Positions 10,968 through 22,092 of a stretch of DNA of 64,000 nt are shown here, piece after piece. The stretch covers positions 16,879,442 through 16,943,441 of the forward strand of contig ML677348.1 of NCBI GenBank assembly GCA_007922305.1, in the 5' to 3' direction. The notes under the pieces were generated by a model. It saw only the letters and a list, made by a program, of their open reading frames with translations, was not told where the DNA came from and made no database searches. A program made the position numbers and the translations under genes. Every line of letters begins with the position of its first letter. The stretch's first letter is position 1. Source of the DNA: Dermatemys mawii. Taxonomy: Eukaryota; Chordata; Testudines; Dermatemydidae.

Positions 10968-11103
10968 GCCAAATTCTGCCCCTAGTTACAGCTGGGCAAA
11001 TCTTCTCTTCTTCCCATTAGTATAAATCCAGAAGAACTCCATTGAGATATCTCATCAAATTCCGGTGGGTCGCCAGGTTGTAACTAAGGGCAGAATCAGG
11101 CCC
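10968..11103. mobile_element. Short TIR element (about 136 bp)
   Basis: Left end GCCAAATTCTGCCCCTAGTT and right end AACTAAGGGCAGAATCAGGC are inverted over about 22 bases with few mismatches. The interior is non-coding and itself partly symmetric. Confidence 0.6.
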
Positions 11104-11105
11104 AT

Positions 11106-11700
11106 GCCTGTTTAAGAAGACTCTCTGAAAAAGAATAATTCTTTAATCTTTTAGTAGCCAGGGTCTTGGCCTCCAAGTGCTGTAGTATGTGTCTTAGTGT
11201 CTACTGGGAAATCAAACTCACAGTGAAATTACACTGTGTTTTCCAATATTATTTGCACAAGCATTGAATTCTGGCTGCTTAGGGAATGAAAAAGAAACAG
11301 AGCAGTATCCAAGTTAACATGGCCTATTGACTCACAAGCTTATGGAAAGCTACTGCTGGTTCTCCCAGGAGGTGTCACTATAAGGCAATCTTGTTAATGA
11401 ACACAGCAGGCAGATTATGGATGAAACTGGCTCTCAGTAATTTAACATTCTTTTCATCTGTCTTCCTTTGTGATATTGGAAGAACATGTAGGACTGAGAG
11501 CTGCTAACCCTTAACAGTTTATCTCAGATCTCAAAGAAACCAAGATCTCTCATTATTGGGTTATGCAATCCTATTTCTGTGACCTACAGACCTGCCAAGG
11601 CACAGAAAGACTCTCACTGTGCAACATTACAGATTTCATATATATATATCTATAGATATGAGAGAGGGGGAGAGAATTACACAACTGTATTTAAAAAACC
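11106..11700. other. Unique noncoding DNA with TA/GA-rich patch
   Basis: Mostly unique sequence. A short low-complexity patch at 11637-11675 is TATA-rich, then GA-rich. No coding signal. Confidence 0.4.
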
Positions 11701-11714
11701 AACCACAAAAAATA

Positions 11715-11985
11715 GAGTGTGAGACAGTCAGTATACTTCAGTAGGCTAGACTGGGTTTCAGGAGACCATGGTTCTAATCCCCCCACTGCCAATTATGTAC
11801 TGTGTGACCTTGGAGAAGCTTCTGTTTCCTGCCCTTTGACTATCTTGTCTGCTTGATTTGTAACTCTTTGGAGAAGCATTTTTCTCTTACTGTGTGTCAG
11901 TGACTAGGACAAACGGGTCCTCATCTTGGTTAGAGCCTCTAGGCGTTACTGTAATATGAATGATAACTAGTAGTAATCCCTTCAT
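11715..11985 (+). repeat. CORE/MIR-like SINE
   Basis: A tRNA-like head with the degenerate B box GGTTCTAATCCCC is followed by the CORE-type phrase GTGTGACCTTGGAGAAGCTT, then a tail ending in GCCTCTAGGCGTTACTGTAA. The same tail, forward or reversed, occurs at 24540-24631, 35150-35285 and 59925-60050, so this is an old amniote SINE family. Confidence 0.65.
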
Positions 11986-12064
11986 CCATGTTTTCACTTA
12001 GAACCTATTTTTTAAAATGTGGCATTTCTCTCTGCCCAGCTCTGACTCTCCTTTGCACTGAAAG

Positions 12065-12625
12065 GTGAGATGCCTCCTTTCCAACATGCCACAGGCTGAG
12101 GATTTTGCATTTACCCTTTTTCTCTCTAGCTTAATTTTGTTTAGTTGGGGAACCATTTTTCATTTGAACAGACTGTTGTTTATTTATAATTATTTCTTAG
12201 ATGAGCGACATATTTCGCATGCACTGCTCAGCAGGGGAATAGCAATAGGCTGGAGAGTTAAAAACGACTACAGAGAAGCCAGATGGCTTGTTTTCCTGAA
12301 CATCCTCATAATAAATATTTGGTTCATTTGCTACACAATTATTTTCTTTAGTATCCAAGATTCACCAAACCAGGTAACTGTCACTGATGACAGAGTACAT
12401 GGCTTACATACCATAGACACACAAAACCACATTCTGTTCTGTGATGCATATGGCCTCCACTGGAGTGCACGGGAGTTGGGTGCTTGTATCCAGTACCCAA
12501 GCCCTCAATTAGCCATTGTGCACTCAGTGCACTTGCACCATCTCAGGAAGGCCCCTGGCCACCAGAAAATAAACCAAAACTGGCACTGCGACCCCATATG
12601 CCTGGTCACAACAGCACCCGCTTAA
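12065..12625 (+). CDS. Unassigned 186-codon open frame
   Basis: This is the longest single forward frame outside recognised repeats, from ATG at 12065 to the stop at 12623-12625. The first 115 residues are strikingly hydrophobic, with two membrane-like stretches (FTLFLSSLILFSWGTIF and LNILIINIWFICYTIIFF), but the region is T-rich, which by itself yields Phe/Leu/Ile codons. The last 60 residues look random. I recognise no family, splice sites or conserved motif. It is probably a chance frame, and it is listed because of its length. Confidence 0.12.
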   Translation: MRCLLSNMPQAEDFAFTLFLSSLILFSWGTIFHLNRLLFIYNYFLDERHISHALLSRGIAIGWRVKNDYREARWLVFLNILIINIWFICYTIIFFSIQDSPNQVTVTDDRVHGLHTIDTQNHILFCDAYGLHWSARELGACIQYPSPQLAIVHSVHLHHLRKAPGHQKINQNWHCDPICLVTTAPA

Positions 12626-12639
12626 ATTGACCCACTGCC

Positions 12640-13115
12640 CCAGTGAGTGTCGAGAAAGGGATGGAGGGTAAGGGGTGGAAGTGAGGTGTTAATGGGCTGT
12701 GGGGTGAGGGGGAAGCTGGGTGAGGGGTTGTGGGGTGGGGGATGGGATTTTGAGATTGAGTTGGGGAAGCTGGTGGCTGTGGCCAGTGGAGCCAAGGTGT
12801 TGGGGGCAGTGGTGAGTGGGCTGTATGTCAGGGCTACTGGGATGTGCGTGTGGGCTGTCAGGATAAGTGTGGGGCTGCAGGAGGGTGGGTGAAAGGGCAT
12901 TTGGGGGGGTCTGTATATGGGATGGGATATGTGTGGGATGAGTTGGAGGGATATTCTGGGGTCAGTGTGTGGGGTGAGGTATGTGCAGAGTGGGGTGGGA
13001 GGAGCATTCAAAGACGTGGGTGGGTGGGAGGGATATTCTGGGGTCTGTGTGGGATGGGAGGAACATTCAGGGGTCTGCATGTGGGTTGGCGTGCAACTGT
13101 ACATACAATAAAGGG
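12640..13115 (+). repeat. G-rich degenerate minisatellite
   Basis: About 470 bases are dominated by GGG/GTG runs. Imperfect units are visible, for example GGAGGGATATTCTGGGGTC near 12945 and again near 13028, and related GGAGGAACATTCAGGGGTC near 13055. The strand contains many runs of three or more G spaced closely enough for G-quadruplexes. The proline/threonine-rich 195-codon minus frame (12622-13209) and the glycine-rich plus frames here are by-products of base composition. Confidence 0.6.
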
Positions 13116-13134
13116 TGATCCAAAGATCAGCTAC

Positions 13135-13880
13135 AGTGCATGACCAGCTTCTCCAGCTACATATGTGCTGAGGGAACTTAAGAAAACATCTTTCAGAGCA
13201 TAGGGGCATCAGACCATTTTTATTGGACAGAGGGTTTTGTTATCTTGATGGTGCATGCCATAGGGATTGGAGAAGGAGGGGAGGGGCAGTTAAACTGGCT
13301 CACCCACATTGGTGGGGGTGGGTACTAACTGGGATTAGTCCCTGATACATTACAGGGTCTCTGCCGGCAGTAAGATTTGTGGCAGAGAAGACCTGCCTCT
13401 TGCTGTGGTCCTCATCAAGTTAATGGTGTAGACAGGCAAAGACCATCTCTCTGGTATGGTTCAATAACATTATTTTCTTGGTTTCTCATGATGTCCTGCC
13501 CTCTGCAATCAGAGTTAGCTCTTCTCTTTTTCTGGCTGCTCAGTCTTGCTCTTTTGCTCTGCCTTATTTTCTGGCAAGGTTGATTTTTTTTTAATGATTA
13601 GGAAAGAGAGTGAGCGGGTGGGTGGGTGGAGGGAAATCAATTGCTTCATGATTTTTGCTTGGATTTCTCAGCTGTGAGATATCAACCCCTAAGGGCAATA
13701 TGTGGAACATTTGGGGCATTTAGTCTCTGTTTAGATTTCTGGTGAGTGAGACCAATGCATACACAGTAAAATGCATGTACATTTGGTATCATGTAACTGT
13801 TTTTATTGTAACCAGCCAAAACCCGACACTAGCTTGTCGCTCATTTATTTCTTGTTTGCAGTTGTAAGTAACAAATGACT
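13135..13880. other. Noncoding DNA
   Basis: No supported gene. A GGGTGGGTGGGTGGAGGG patch lies at about 13614-13632. Confidence 0.4.
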
Positions 13881-13882
13881 TG

Positions 13883-13995
13883 CCATACGCGGTCAGACTA
13901 GGGGTTCATCTAATCCAGTGTCCTGACAGTGGCCAGTACCAGATGTTTAGCAGATGGTGCAAGAAATGTGTGCAATAGGCAATTATGGAATATCC
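13883..13995 (-). mobile_element. CR1-type LINE 3' end, reversed
   Basis: GCCATACGCGGTCAGACTAG, then TCTAATCCAGTGTCCTGACA and TGGCCAGTACCAGATG, read in reverse as the 'ctgggtcagac...tatggc' 3' end of CR1 copies seen at 27716 and 49110-49270. Confidence 0.7.
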
Positions 13996-15570
13996 TGTCC
14001 AAAATTCTTTCTATCTCCCTTTAATTGACTTATGGCTAAAACATAAGGTTTTGTAACTGAAAGCAAAGTGTGTAGACAATGGTGTTTCTCAATTGTCAAT
14101 GAAGTCATAATTTGGTCACTATTTTTGATAATTAAGTATGAGAGGGAAGGAACTCCAACTTAATTCTAGCTTTCAGGTTGAGTTTGCAGGGCTAGCACTT
14201 AGAAAATTAATCTAGAAAAAAAATACTTCTTCCAAACTGAGCAATATTAATATGGAAACCAATGAAAGATAGTGCTTATGCAACTCTGCAATGCCAATTT
14301 TAGAGTCACTTTTCCCAAGTAGAACACTATTTTAATATATAGCGCAACGTGGATGAGTTATGAGGAGCTACAGCTTTGCTTTTCTTGACTTTTGTGGTTG
14401 TAAAATCTCAAGCATTATGTTCTATTAATGTAGCATTTGCGTTTTTGCAAACAAGAAATAAATGTTTAAATCTTTGTTTTCCTAATCACAAGGTAGCACT
14501 GGATAGGGGCTACCAAGTGTGGCAACCTTTCTTCTGGGAGCTCCACACAGCAGTCTCCAATTCCACATGATCTGTACAGCTCAGTGCACTTTGTGGAATA
14601 TAGCCCCATTGACAACACAATTTGGATTGAATGTGCACTCTAATGATTACATTCAAATATAGACATGACCATCTGGGCAGGATGTGGGGAAATCTGGAGC
14701 AGTTGAGTAAAAATGAACAGGTCAAACTGCCTAGCAGGTATGTCTTAACAATGCATTTCAGGTTTCCCCGCTCTTTCTGCTTGTAATATTAGAAAATTGA
14801 GCAGAAAATATCCTGTGCAGTGCATTGTTTGCATATTCTTATAACTACATTATTATTTCTCAAGTAACTTTATTTTCTGTTAGCAGGTTTAGAAAGTAGC
14901 CTTTTTTATCAATTGTCGGTGATCTTAACAAGGTTCTAAGTGTCCATAACTAGTGAAAATACCATCTTTCATACTCTGTGTAGTGCTCAGTGATCCCTCA
15001 GAACGTAAGGAGCTTTCAAGAGATTTTTTTTTTTTCCTGTATCAGTCCCAACTGGCTGTGCATAACACCAAAAACTTCACAGTGCCCTGCTCAGAAATAC
15101 TGTCTGGGAGGCTCAGCCCTTAAATGCACAGTTCTCTGATCTGACCACATGCCACGTTCTCAAACTTTGCAGAAATACATTTCATTTCTGGGCTGAGAAC
15201 AAGCACAATAAATGGCACCCAAAGGGTGCATTTTCCAGAAAATTATAGGCATCTGAAAACAATAAATCAACATGAAATTCTAATAGAAATAGTTTAGTAA
15301 CCAACTTCAGAAACACATACAGTATTTAGAGCTTCCTTCTGCAACTGTTTAGGTCCAGTATTTTGCTACTAAGGGAAGGGGACTGTGTAGAACAGGACAG
15401 GATGAGAAGAGGAATATGCTTCTGCATTAATGAGAGTTCTGCAGCATGTCTAGTAAGTTACTCTTTGTAGAAGAGTGGACACATGGCAGGTGCATCCCCC
15501 TTGTGGTGGGGCATGGGATAGCAGCTCTGATTGTCTAGAGCCCTCTGTAGATATTGCTGAGGTGGTACTT
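13996..15570. other. Mostly unique noncoding DNA
   Basis: No gene recognised. A possible decayed repeat lies near 14500-14760 (GATAGGGGCTACCAAGTGTG with reversed 'tagcaggtatgtctt'), but it cannot be defined. A T9-10 run lies at about 15024-15034. Confidence 0.35.
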
Positions 15571-15573
15571 TTC

Positions 15574-15792
15574 TTAGAATCATAGAACCATAGAATATCA
15601 GGGTTGGAAGGGACCTCAGGAGGTCATCTAGTCCAACCCCCTGCTCAACGGAGGACCAAGCCCACTAAATCATCCCAGCCAGGGCTTTGTCAAGCCTGAC
15701 CTTAAAAGCATCTAAGGAAGGAGATTCTACCACCTCCCTAGGTAACCATTCCAGTGCTTCACCATCCTCCTAGTGAAAAAGTCTTCTCACAA
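15574..15792 (-). mobile_element. CR1 LINE 3' end, reversed
   Basis: Begins with the reversed CR1 terminus AGAATCATAGAACCATAGAA, then GGGTTGGAAGGGACCTCAGG and TCATCTAGTCCAACCCCCTG. It continues into the ORF2-proximal 3' UTR and stops near 15792, a classic 5'-truncated insertion. Confidence 0.85.
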
Positions 15793-16170
15793 CTCAGCTC
15801 ACAATTCATTTGCACACCCCTTTCAGGGTACTCCCATCCCACAACCACATAAAACAATACCTAATGTTCCAGTCTCTTCAGTCCCTCTTCCTTAGGATTT
15901 CTAAAATCCTCAAGTCCATGGGTCCTCCTCTAGGATCTTCATAGACCACTCAAAAAATCGCCTCTCAAGTACTACTAGTTGCACACACCTCCTGTAGCCT
16001 TCACCTCTTAACTGTCAGTACTAAAGATTTTCCCTGGCCCTAGTGGCTTTCCCCTATACCCTCGGCTGTGAGAGACTGACACAGAGTAAAGTTTTCAAAA
16101 GTGCTTAAGTGACTTTGAATGGTAAATAATGATGAGACCGGGGCAGTCGTATAGAGTAATCTGGATCACT

Positions 16171-16178
16171 TGGTAAGC
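16171..16178 (+). repeat. Target-site duplication, left
   Basis: TGGTAAGC, repeated exactly at 16984-16991. An 8-bp duplication is the hAT hallmark. Confidence 0.9.
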
Positions 16179-16983
16179 CAGGAGTGGGCAAACTTTTTGG
16201 CCGGAGGGCCACACTGGGGTTCAAAATTGTACGGAGGGCCAAAGGCCCCGCCCACTTCCTGCCCCACGACTGCCCCCCTCAGAACCCCTGACCCATCCAA
16301 CGCCCCCTGATCACCCCCTCCGGAGACCCCACACAATCTAACTGCCCCCCCAGGACCCCATCCCCTATCTAGCCACCTGCTCTCTGTTCCCTGACTGCCC
16401 CCTCCCGAGACCCCCCACCCACCCATCACCCTCCCACCTACCCTAACCAGCCCCCCAACGACCCCCCACCTAAGTCCCCCCACCTACCCTAACCCCCCCA
16501 CCTGCTTACCTGCTGATCTGGGCGCCGGGCCCCGCGGCTCGCAGTGCTCTGCCCGGCCCCCGGGCTGGGAGCTCGGGGCCCTGCAGTCTGCTGCGCTCGG
16601 CCCCATCCCGGGTTCTGGAGCGCGGACCCCGCGGCTTGCCGCGGTCCGCCCGGCACCCCAGGTCGGGAGAGCGGGGCGCAGTGCTGGCCGCGGGCCCGCT
16701 GTCCCGGGCTCCGGGCGCCATCCAGCTGCGGTCCGCTGTCCCGGGCGGCGCGCCTTGCCGGCCGCGGGCCCGCTCTCAGGGCGGCGCGCCCGGCCGGCCG
16801 CGAGCCCGCTGTCCTGGGCATCGCGGCCGGCCAGCAGCGGGCCCAATCTCCGGGGCGCTCTCAGAGCGCCCCGGCCAGGAGAGCGGGACCAGTGGTCCCG
16901 CTCCTCCGGCAGGAGCTCGCGGGCCGGATAAAAATGGCTGGCGGGCCACAAGTGGCCCGCGGGCCATAGTTTGCCCACTCTTG
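16179..16983. mobile_element. 805-bp CpG-rich hAT MITE
   Basis: Bounded by a perfect 8-bp duplication and by inverted ends: CAGGAGTGGGCAAAC on the left, GTTTGCCCACTCTTG on the right. It has no transposase. The interior from about 16515 to 16920 is extremely G+C- and CpG-rich and looks like a CpG island carried by the element. A C-rich tract of CCCC-separated units fills 16260-16500. All the long frames here (up to 169 codons, Pro/Arg/Ala/Gly-rich, in five or six frames at once) are composition artefacts. It inserted into a CR1 copy, so it is younger than that copy. Confidence 0.9.
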
Positions 16984-17800
16984 TGGTAAGCATTCAGACA
17001 AAAAATGTTTTAATATGGCCAAATGTGAAGTTATACACTTAGGAACAAGGAGCACAGGCCATATGGAATGGGGGACTGTATCCTGGAAAGCAGTGACTCT
17101 GAAAGGGATTTAGGAGTCATAGTGGGCAGCAACTGAGCATGAGCTCCCAGTGTGATGCGGAAACAACAATGGCTAATGTGAGCCTCAGATATAAGAAACA
17201 GGGGAGTAGTGAGTAGGACTAGGGAGGTGATTTTATCTCTGTATTTGGGACTGGTGAGACTGATATTGAAATACAGCATCCAGGTCACATGTCCACATTT
17301 TAGAAAGGATGCTGAAAAATTAGGCTGCAGAAAAAAACACAAATGATTCAAGGGCTGGATAAGATTTCTTACAGTGAGAGATGTAAAGAGCTCAATTTGT
17401 TTAGTTTATCAAAAAGAAGATTGAGAGGTCACTTGATTACAGGGTATGAGTACCTAGAAGAAAATACAAAATACAAAAGAGCTCTTGTATCTAGTGGAGA
17501 AAGGTGTAATAAGAAGCAACAGCTGCAAGTCAAAGCCAGACAAATTCAAATTGGAAATGAGGCTCACATTTTTAACCGTGAAGGTGACTAATCTTTGGAA
17601 TAAACTACCAAAGAAAGTGGTGGATTTTCTGTCTCGTGAGGTCTTCAGATCAAGACTGGATCCTTTTCTGGAAGATATGCTGTAGCCAGCACAAGTTATT
17701 CGGTTCACTACACGGGTAACTGGGTGGAACTTAATGGCTCATGACATCCAGAAGGTCAGATTAGATGATCTAGTGGTTCCTTAGACACAATCTAGTCCAT

Positions 17801-18465
17801 AACTTCATATTTAGTTCTGTGTTCCATTGAAAACCCACCAAATGTTTCCAAAGTTACTGATCTTAAAGAAACTTTGCACTCAGTAGTTCAAGAATTGTGA
17901 TAGTACATGAGTTTTCCCCATCACATGTCTCAGATTTCAATTGTTTGGCACATAATCTCAAGTATCACTAAATTCCTGATAAGCTACCACACTTAGCCCA
18001 AGGATAAGAAACCTTAGAGTTATTTGCATATTAATTTTCTAACACTGGCTTTAACAATGGGAGCTAAATTGGGCAGCCAAAGGATACATTTGTAAAACTT
18101 ACAGCTGTGTTTGGTGATAAGATAAGAGCTCCTTTTCTAGAGAGCATAGCTAAAGCATTAGCAGTTACTGAAATGACACTTTTATCCCATTATGAAAGAT
18201 GCTCCTTCCACTGGAAGCCTATCCAATGCGGTACAACGTGTATCATTTTATTTATTTATTTTTCATGGAAATGAGGAAAAAAACTCTTCTGGTTCATAAA
18301 GCATTCTGCCTTTTCTTTTCATTTGCAACATTCAAAGAAACCTATCTGTAACAGAAGGATTTTATTTCTAATCATAAATATAGTTACCAACACCCCCATA
18401 TTATCCAACAAACGAATAAAATGAAATGACTCTGCTGTGGTCTACACCAAAGAGCCTACCCTACT
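17801..18465. other. Unique noncoding DNA
   Basis: AT-rich, with a TTTATTTATTTATTTTT run at about 18246-18263. No feature supported. Confidence 0.4.
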
Positions 18466-18467
18466 CA

Positions 18468-18808
18468 AAGCGTCTACACTAAAATATTTCTCCCACCAAT
18501 GTAACTTACCCACTACAGTGACTTAATAGTGCCACCTCTGTGAGAAGTGTTGTGCTAAGGTCAATGTAGTTCGGTCAATGAAGTGTCAGTGTAGACACTG
18601 TGTTGCTTACATTGACTGTTGCTGCCTTTCAGAAGTTGTCCCACAATTCTCCACATTGACAGTTCAATAGGTGCAAGCGCTCCTGGAGAGGACGTGCAAC
18701 GCCGACACGAGAAGCATAACGTGGACATGTAAAACTGATTCAATTACTGCGGTGGCTGTACGTCAATGTAACTTACGTCAACTTAATTTTGTAGTATAGA
18801 AGTGCCCT
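18468..18808. mobile_element. MITE-like element with GTCTACACT ends
   Basis: Left end GCGTCTACACTAAAAT, right end TTTTGTAGTATAGAAGTGC. Internal GTGTAGACAC near 18590 and several 'gtcaatgtaac' motifs recur. It is a decayed non-autonomous element. Ends are approximate. Confidence 0.45.
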
Positions 18809-18814
18809 CAGAAG

Positions 18815-19990
18815 TTGATAACAGAATGTTTAATATTATAGTGCCACAGTGGAGATGCTATAGTTCAGGTTGAGAGAGGACTTGCATTATAAAACCCATT
18901 TATTGTGTGTGCTTGTAGTTCTTCTGAAAGGAAAAAAAAAGTATCCTTTAGGCAGAGATTTCCCAGGTTCCTTCTGAAGCCAACAGCTAGCTTTTGGTTC
19001 TGGGCTGGTAAAATTCCATACTATCTTGCTCGGTTATCTGAGTCAAGGGTTGCAGGTGGGAGGGAGGGTGGGTGTTTGTCACTCACTAAAGAATAAATGG
19101 TTGATTTGTACATATCATGTTTTAAAAATGGCTTTCATTTGAATTTCTGACTAGCTGCATTCAGCCCGTACTGAGCACACCAGAGAGGGTAGGCTGCCAA
19201 GGAGTCATCCAGCTTTGTGTGTATTCTCTCCTCAGCCCCAGTTCTGGACACAGTTCAGAGCAGCCTGGGGCCTGCTCCAAACTGCACCAGTTGGGTATGG
19301 TTCTCCTGTTGATCACACACTAGCTGGATACTGATTGAGCACATCATGCTCCTTTGGTAGCATCCCCCCCCCTCCCCCCGGCCCCGGGCATATGGAACTG
19401 GATCTGTTGACTCTACACTAGTTGGGGACTCCACCACAGTGGGGGTATCCCTATCTGGTGATATAGGTGTGGTTTCAACTCCCTTTGTACCAGCTGGGCA
19501 ACACAAAGGAAGCAGAGCAGGGTTGTGAATCTGGCTGATAGTTTTCCTCAATGTGGGTACATGCATTTGACATGTCTGATCACACTTAATTTAGAAATAA
19601 CTGTAATGGGTGTTTGAAAATCTCTTTGCATCCATGTTTGGGCAAGATTTTTCTCAATTATTTTAGCAGGGCACTGGAGTACGTGGCTGCAAGGAGAGGC
19701 CTATAAATTGTGCTCTGAACTTTGAAATACAGCGTAAAACAGTTCTGCAGAAACCATGGGATCTTCATGGCACCTTGGCCAGCTGTTCCTCCCACTCTGA
19801 CTATTTTAGTTTTATTGAATGTCAGAAAATTCTGAATTGTATTTTCCACAGCAACTCATAACTTAGCCACACAACATGGAACAGATAGCATGTATCAAGG
19901 GACAAATTTAGAACCCAATCATGGCAACTTGGAAAAAAGTAACTTTGCAAATCTGAGTCATCCCCACTGGACTCAGTGAGACTATCCAAG
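18815..19990. other. Noncoding DNA with a C-rich patch
   Basis: No gene or repeat family recognised. A pure-pyrimidine C tract lies at 19365-19379, followed by GGCCCCGGG. Confidence 0.4.
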
Positions 19991-20389
19991 TGTGTAAATA
20001 GTGTTGTTGTTGCTTGTGTTGGTCCCAGGATATTGGAGATACAAGGATAATGAGGTAACCTCTTTTATCAGACCAACTTCTATTGGTGATAAAGACAAGC
20101 TTTCAAATTTACACAGAGCTCTTCTTCAGGGCTGGGAAAGGAACTCAGGGTGTCACAGCAAAATACAAGATGGAACAGATTGTTTAGCTAAATAGTTAAT
20201 TTATATTTCAAGGGACTATTCAAGGTAAAGTGATCAGTTAACACCATTCCAGTCCTGGCGGGTTGGGGGGTAATGGTAGTAAGGAGAAAGGAAAAAAATA
20301 AAATAGTGTGACAAGAGGGAGGGATTTAGTAGGTTACAGATGGTATAATAAACCATAAATCCAGTGTCTCTATTCAATCCATGATTTTT

Positions 20390-20695
20390 AGAGTCTACTA
20401 AAGTTATGAATTTAAGCTCCCAGGCTCATGTTTTGAAAGTGTTGTGCAGGTTTCCTTTGATGAAGAGGACTAACTGATCACTCTATGCATGACCTCTTCT
20501 GAAAAGTATTCACCAACAGGGGTTTATGTCTTTTATCATTTTTCTATTGGGGTTCATTTGAGAGATTAATGACTGTCTCATTTCAGCTACATAGTTATTA
20601 TTAGGGCATTTAATGCACTGGATGAGGTACACCACATCCTATGATAGGCATGTGTAGGACCCATGGATCTTCAAAGACATGAGGTGGGGGTTGAC
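20390..20695 (-). pseudogene. GIY-YIG endonuclease remnant of the Penelope-like element
   Basis: The minus translation includes DVVYLIQCIKC, then NNNYVAEMRQSLISQMN and AWELKFITLVDSKNHGLNRD. The spacing between the VVYLI strand and the YV(G) strand, with two cysteines in between, fits the GIY-YIG domain that Penelope-like elements carry after the RT and use for nicking. The glycine of the second motif is alanine here. Internal stops are present. Confidence 0.6.
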
Positions 20696-20739
20696 CATGG
20701 TCAGACATGAGGTGACCATCATAGCAGTAGTGATATGTC

Positions 20740-21503
20740 TACAGGTTTTGCATATGTTGTTCTGGTGGTTCTTCAAGTTGGTGTGTCCTGGTCTGTGGGG
20801 AGCTTGCTTCTGAAAGTGAGGTTGGAGAGGCTGAGGGGTGGTTTGAATGCCAGAAGAGGAGGTTTGGGAAAGATTTCCTTCGAGATGAGGTCCATATGAA
20901 ACATAGGTTGTAATTGTTTAATGGTATCCTATATGGGTTCCAGTATGGGGCGGTAGATGACAATTAGGGGTCTGCTCTTGGGTGGCGTTTGATTTCTGTA
21001 TTGAAGAAAGTTCTCTCAGCGTATTTGGATGGCCCATTCCATGATCTACTTCTCTTGTTTGGTGAAAGCAGTTTTGAAGTATAAGGTGTGTATCACAGAC
21101 TTTCTCCTTGGAGCATATTCTGTGGTATCTGAGTGTCTGGTCGTAGATAACAGATTTCTTGGTGGTTTTGGGATGGTTACCGGATCAGTGAAGGTAGGTA
21201 TGCTGATCTGTGGGTTTTCTATATATAGTTGTCTGTAGGGTTCCATTGCTGAAGCTGATCATGGTGTCTAGGAAGATGATGCTAGGCGTGAGAGTGTTCC
21301 AGAGACAGTTTAATGGGTGGGTGATGGTTGTTGAAGTTGTGGTAGAAATCAATGAGGGAGTTTAGGTTGTCTGTCCAGAGGATATATCTCAAATATATCA
21401 TTGGTTTCATGATGCATTTGCTCAGAAATTCTTCCTCAAGGTGGCTCAGGAAGAGATTAGTATATTGGGGAGTGCCACAGGGTTCATTCACTGCATATGG
21501 CAT
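20740..21503 (-). pseudogene. Penelope-like RT remnant lacking its YxDD box
   Basis: Minus frames read GTPQYTNLFLSHLEEEFL, then MIYLRYILWTDNLNSLIDFY, then HNFNNHHPPIKLSLEHSH. Further on come IYRKP-like, KPPRNLLSTTRHSDTTEY and SAPRRKS-like pieces. The stretch normally containing the catalytic aspartate pair should sit between LRY and WTDN; here those flank each other with only Ile-Leu between, so the catalytic box was lost by a short in-frame deletion near 21380-21395. Several frameshifts follow downstream. Confidence 0.7.
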
Positions 21504-21514
21504 CTCCTACTGGC

Positions 21515-21995
21515 ATCTCTGGGGATTAGCTCTTGCCAGGTGCTGCCCTCCTCTGGTGGTATCTCTATCCATCATCTCTTTCACCCTGTGGGCCCCCTCA
21601 CTCCCAGAACTTCAGCTTTCTGATCATGGCTTGGCCCTCAAATGTCTGGTAGGGAACCCAGGCCCGTCCTCTACACTGGATTCCAGTCCAAGGACCTTAT
21701 AACAAGCAGCTAAGGTCTGTACGATCTCCTACCCTTTGTTGCTGTTTTCGTGGGCTTCTTCATGATTATCTGGCTTCTCCCTCTTTATGGATTTGTTAGT
21801 CCAAGTTCCCTCCCTGCCAGGGAGTGACTGTAGACTACTTCCTTACAGCCTCCTTGGCTCACAGCTCCTGGGCTTTATGCAAGCCTCTCCTTCTTCAGGT
21901 GCAGCCTGAGCAGTTAATTGTCCTGCCTATCCACTTTACCCCCTCCAGACCTTGTGTGGGGTGGGCACCCCATAACAGAGAGCTCTCGTAGTGTC
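21515..21995. repeat. Possible LTR-like interspersed repeat
   Basis: A pyrimidine-rich block with phrases such as GCTTTATGCAAGCCTCTCCTT and CAGGTGCAGCCTGAGCAG reads like an LTR fragment from turtle elements, but I can locate no paired LTR, polypurine tract or duplication. Confidence 0.3.
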
Positions 21996-22092
21996 CAGGA
22001 TTTTTCTCTTGGTTTGAACAAAGTGTTTTTGTTGATATATACCTCCCTCAGATCCCCATCCTTGCTGCCATGGATGTCACCTCCCTATACAT

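Larger units (their letters stand above)
16115..17800 (+). mobile_element. CR1 LINE 3' half, split by a MITE
   Basis: CR1 ORF2 sequence runs from about 16115 to 16178, is interrupted by the hAT MITE, and resumes at 16992 through 17800. Recognisable pieces include AATATGGCCAAATGTGAAG near 17015, a region encoding RRLRGHLITGYEYL (about 17420-17460), and the C-terminal stretch KFKLEMRLTFLTVKVTNLWN (about 17540-17605) with REVFRSRLDPFLEDML to 17685. The 3' UTR includes GGTCAGATTAGATGATCTAG. Small indels break the frame, so the copy is dead. Confidence 0.85.
19998..21510 (-). mobile_element. Penelope-like element, reversed and decayed
   Basis: Read on the minus strand, this is a Penelope-like retroelement that has lost its 5' part. 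It carries RT palm/thumb pieces (21503-20740), a GIY-YIG endonuclease remnant (about 20690-20400), and the 3' terminal sequence (20250-19998) that recurs at 9355 and in foldback form at 61640-61872. Frames are broken into frames of 74 codons or fewer. The 5' edge abuts a different pyrimidine-rich sequence near 21510. Confidence 0.75.

Noticed and set aside
12622..13209. 195-codon Pro/Thr/Ser-rich minus frame
   Set aside because: It is the complement of the G-rich minisatellite; repetitive composition explains the openness.
16484..16993. 169-codon minus and 141-codon plus frames rich in Ala, Arg, Gly and Pro
   Set aside because: They overlap in nearly all frames within the CpG-rich hAT MITE; GC-rich DNA has few stop codons. 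No domain is visible.
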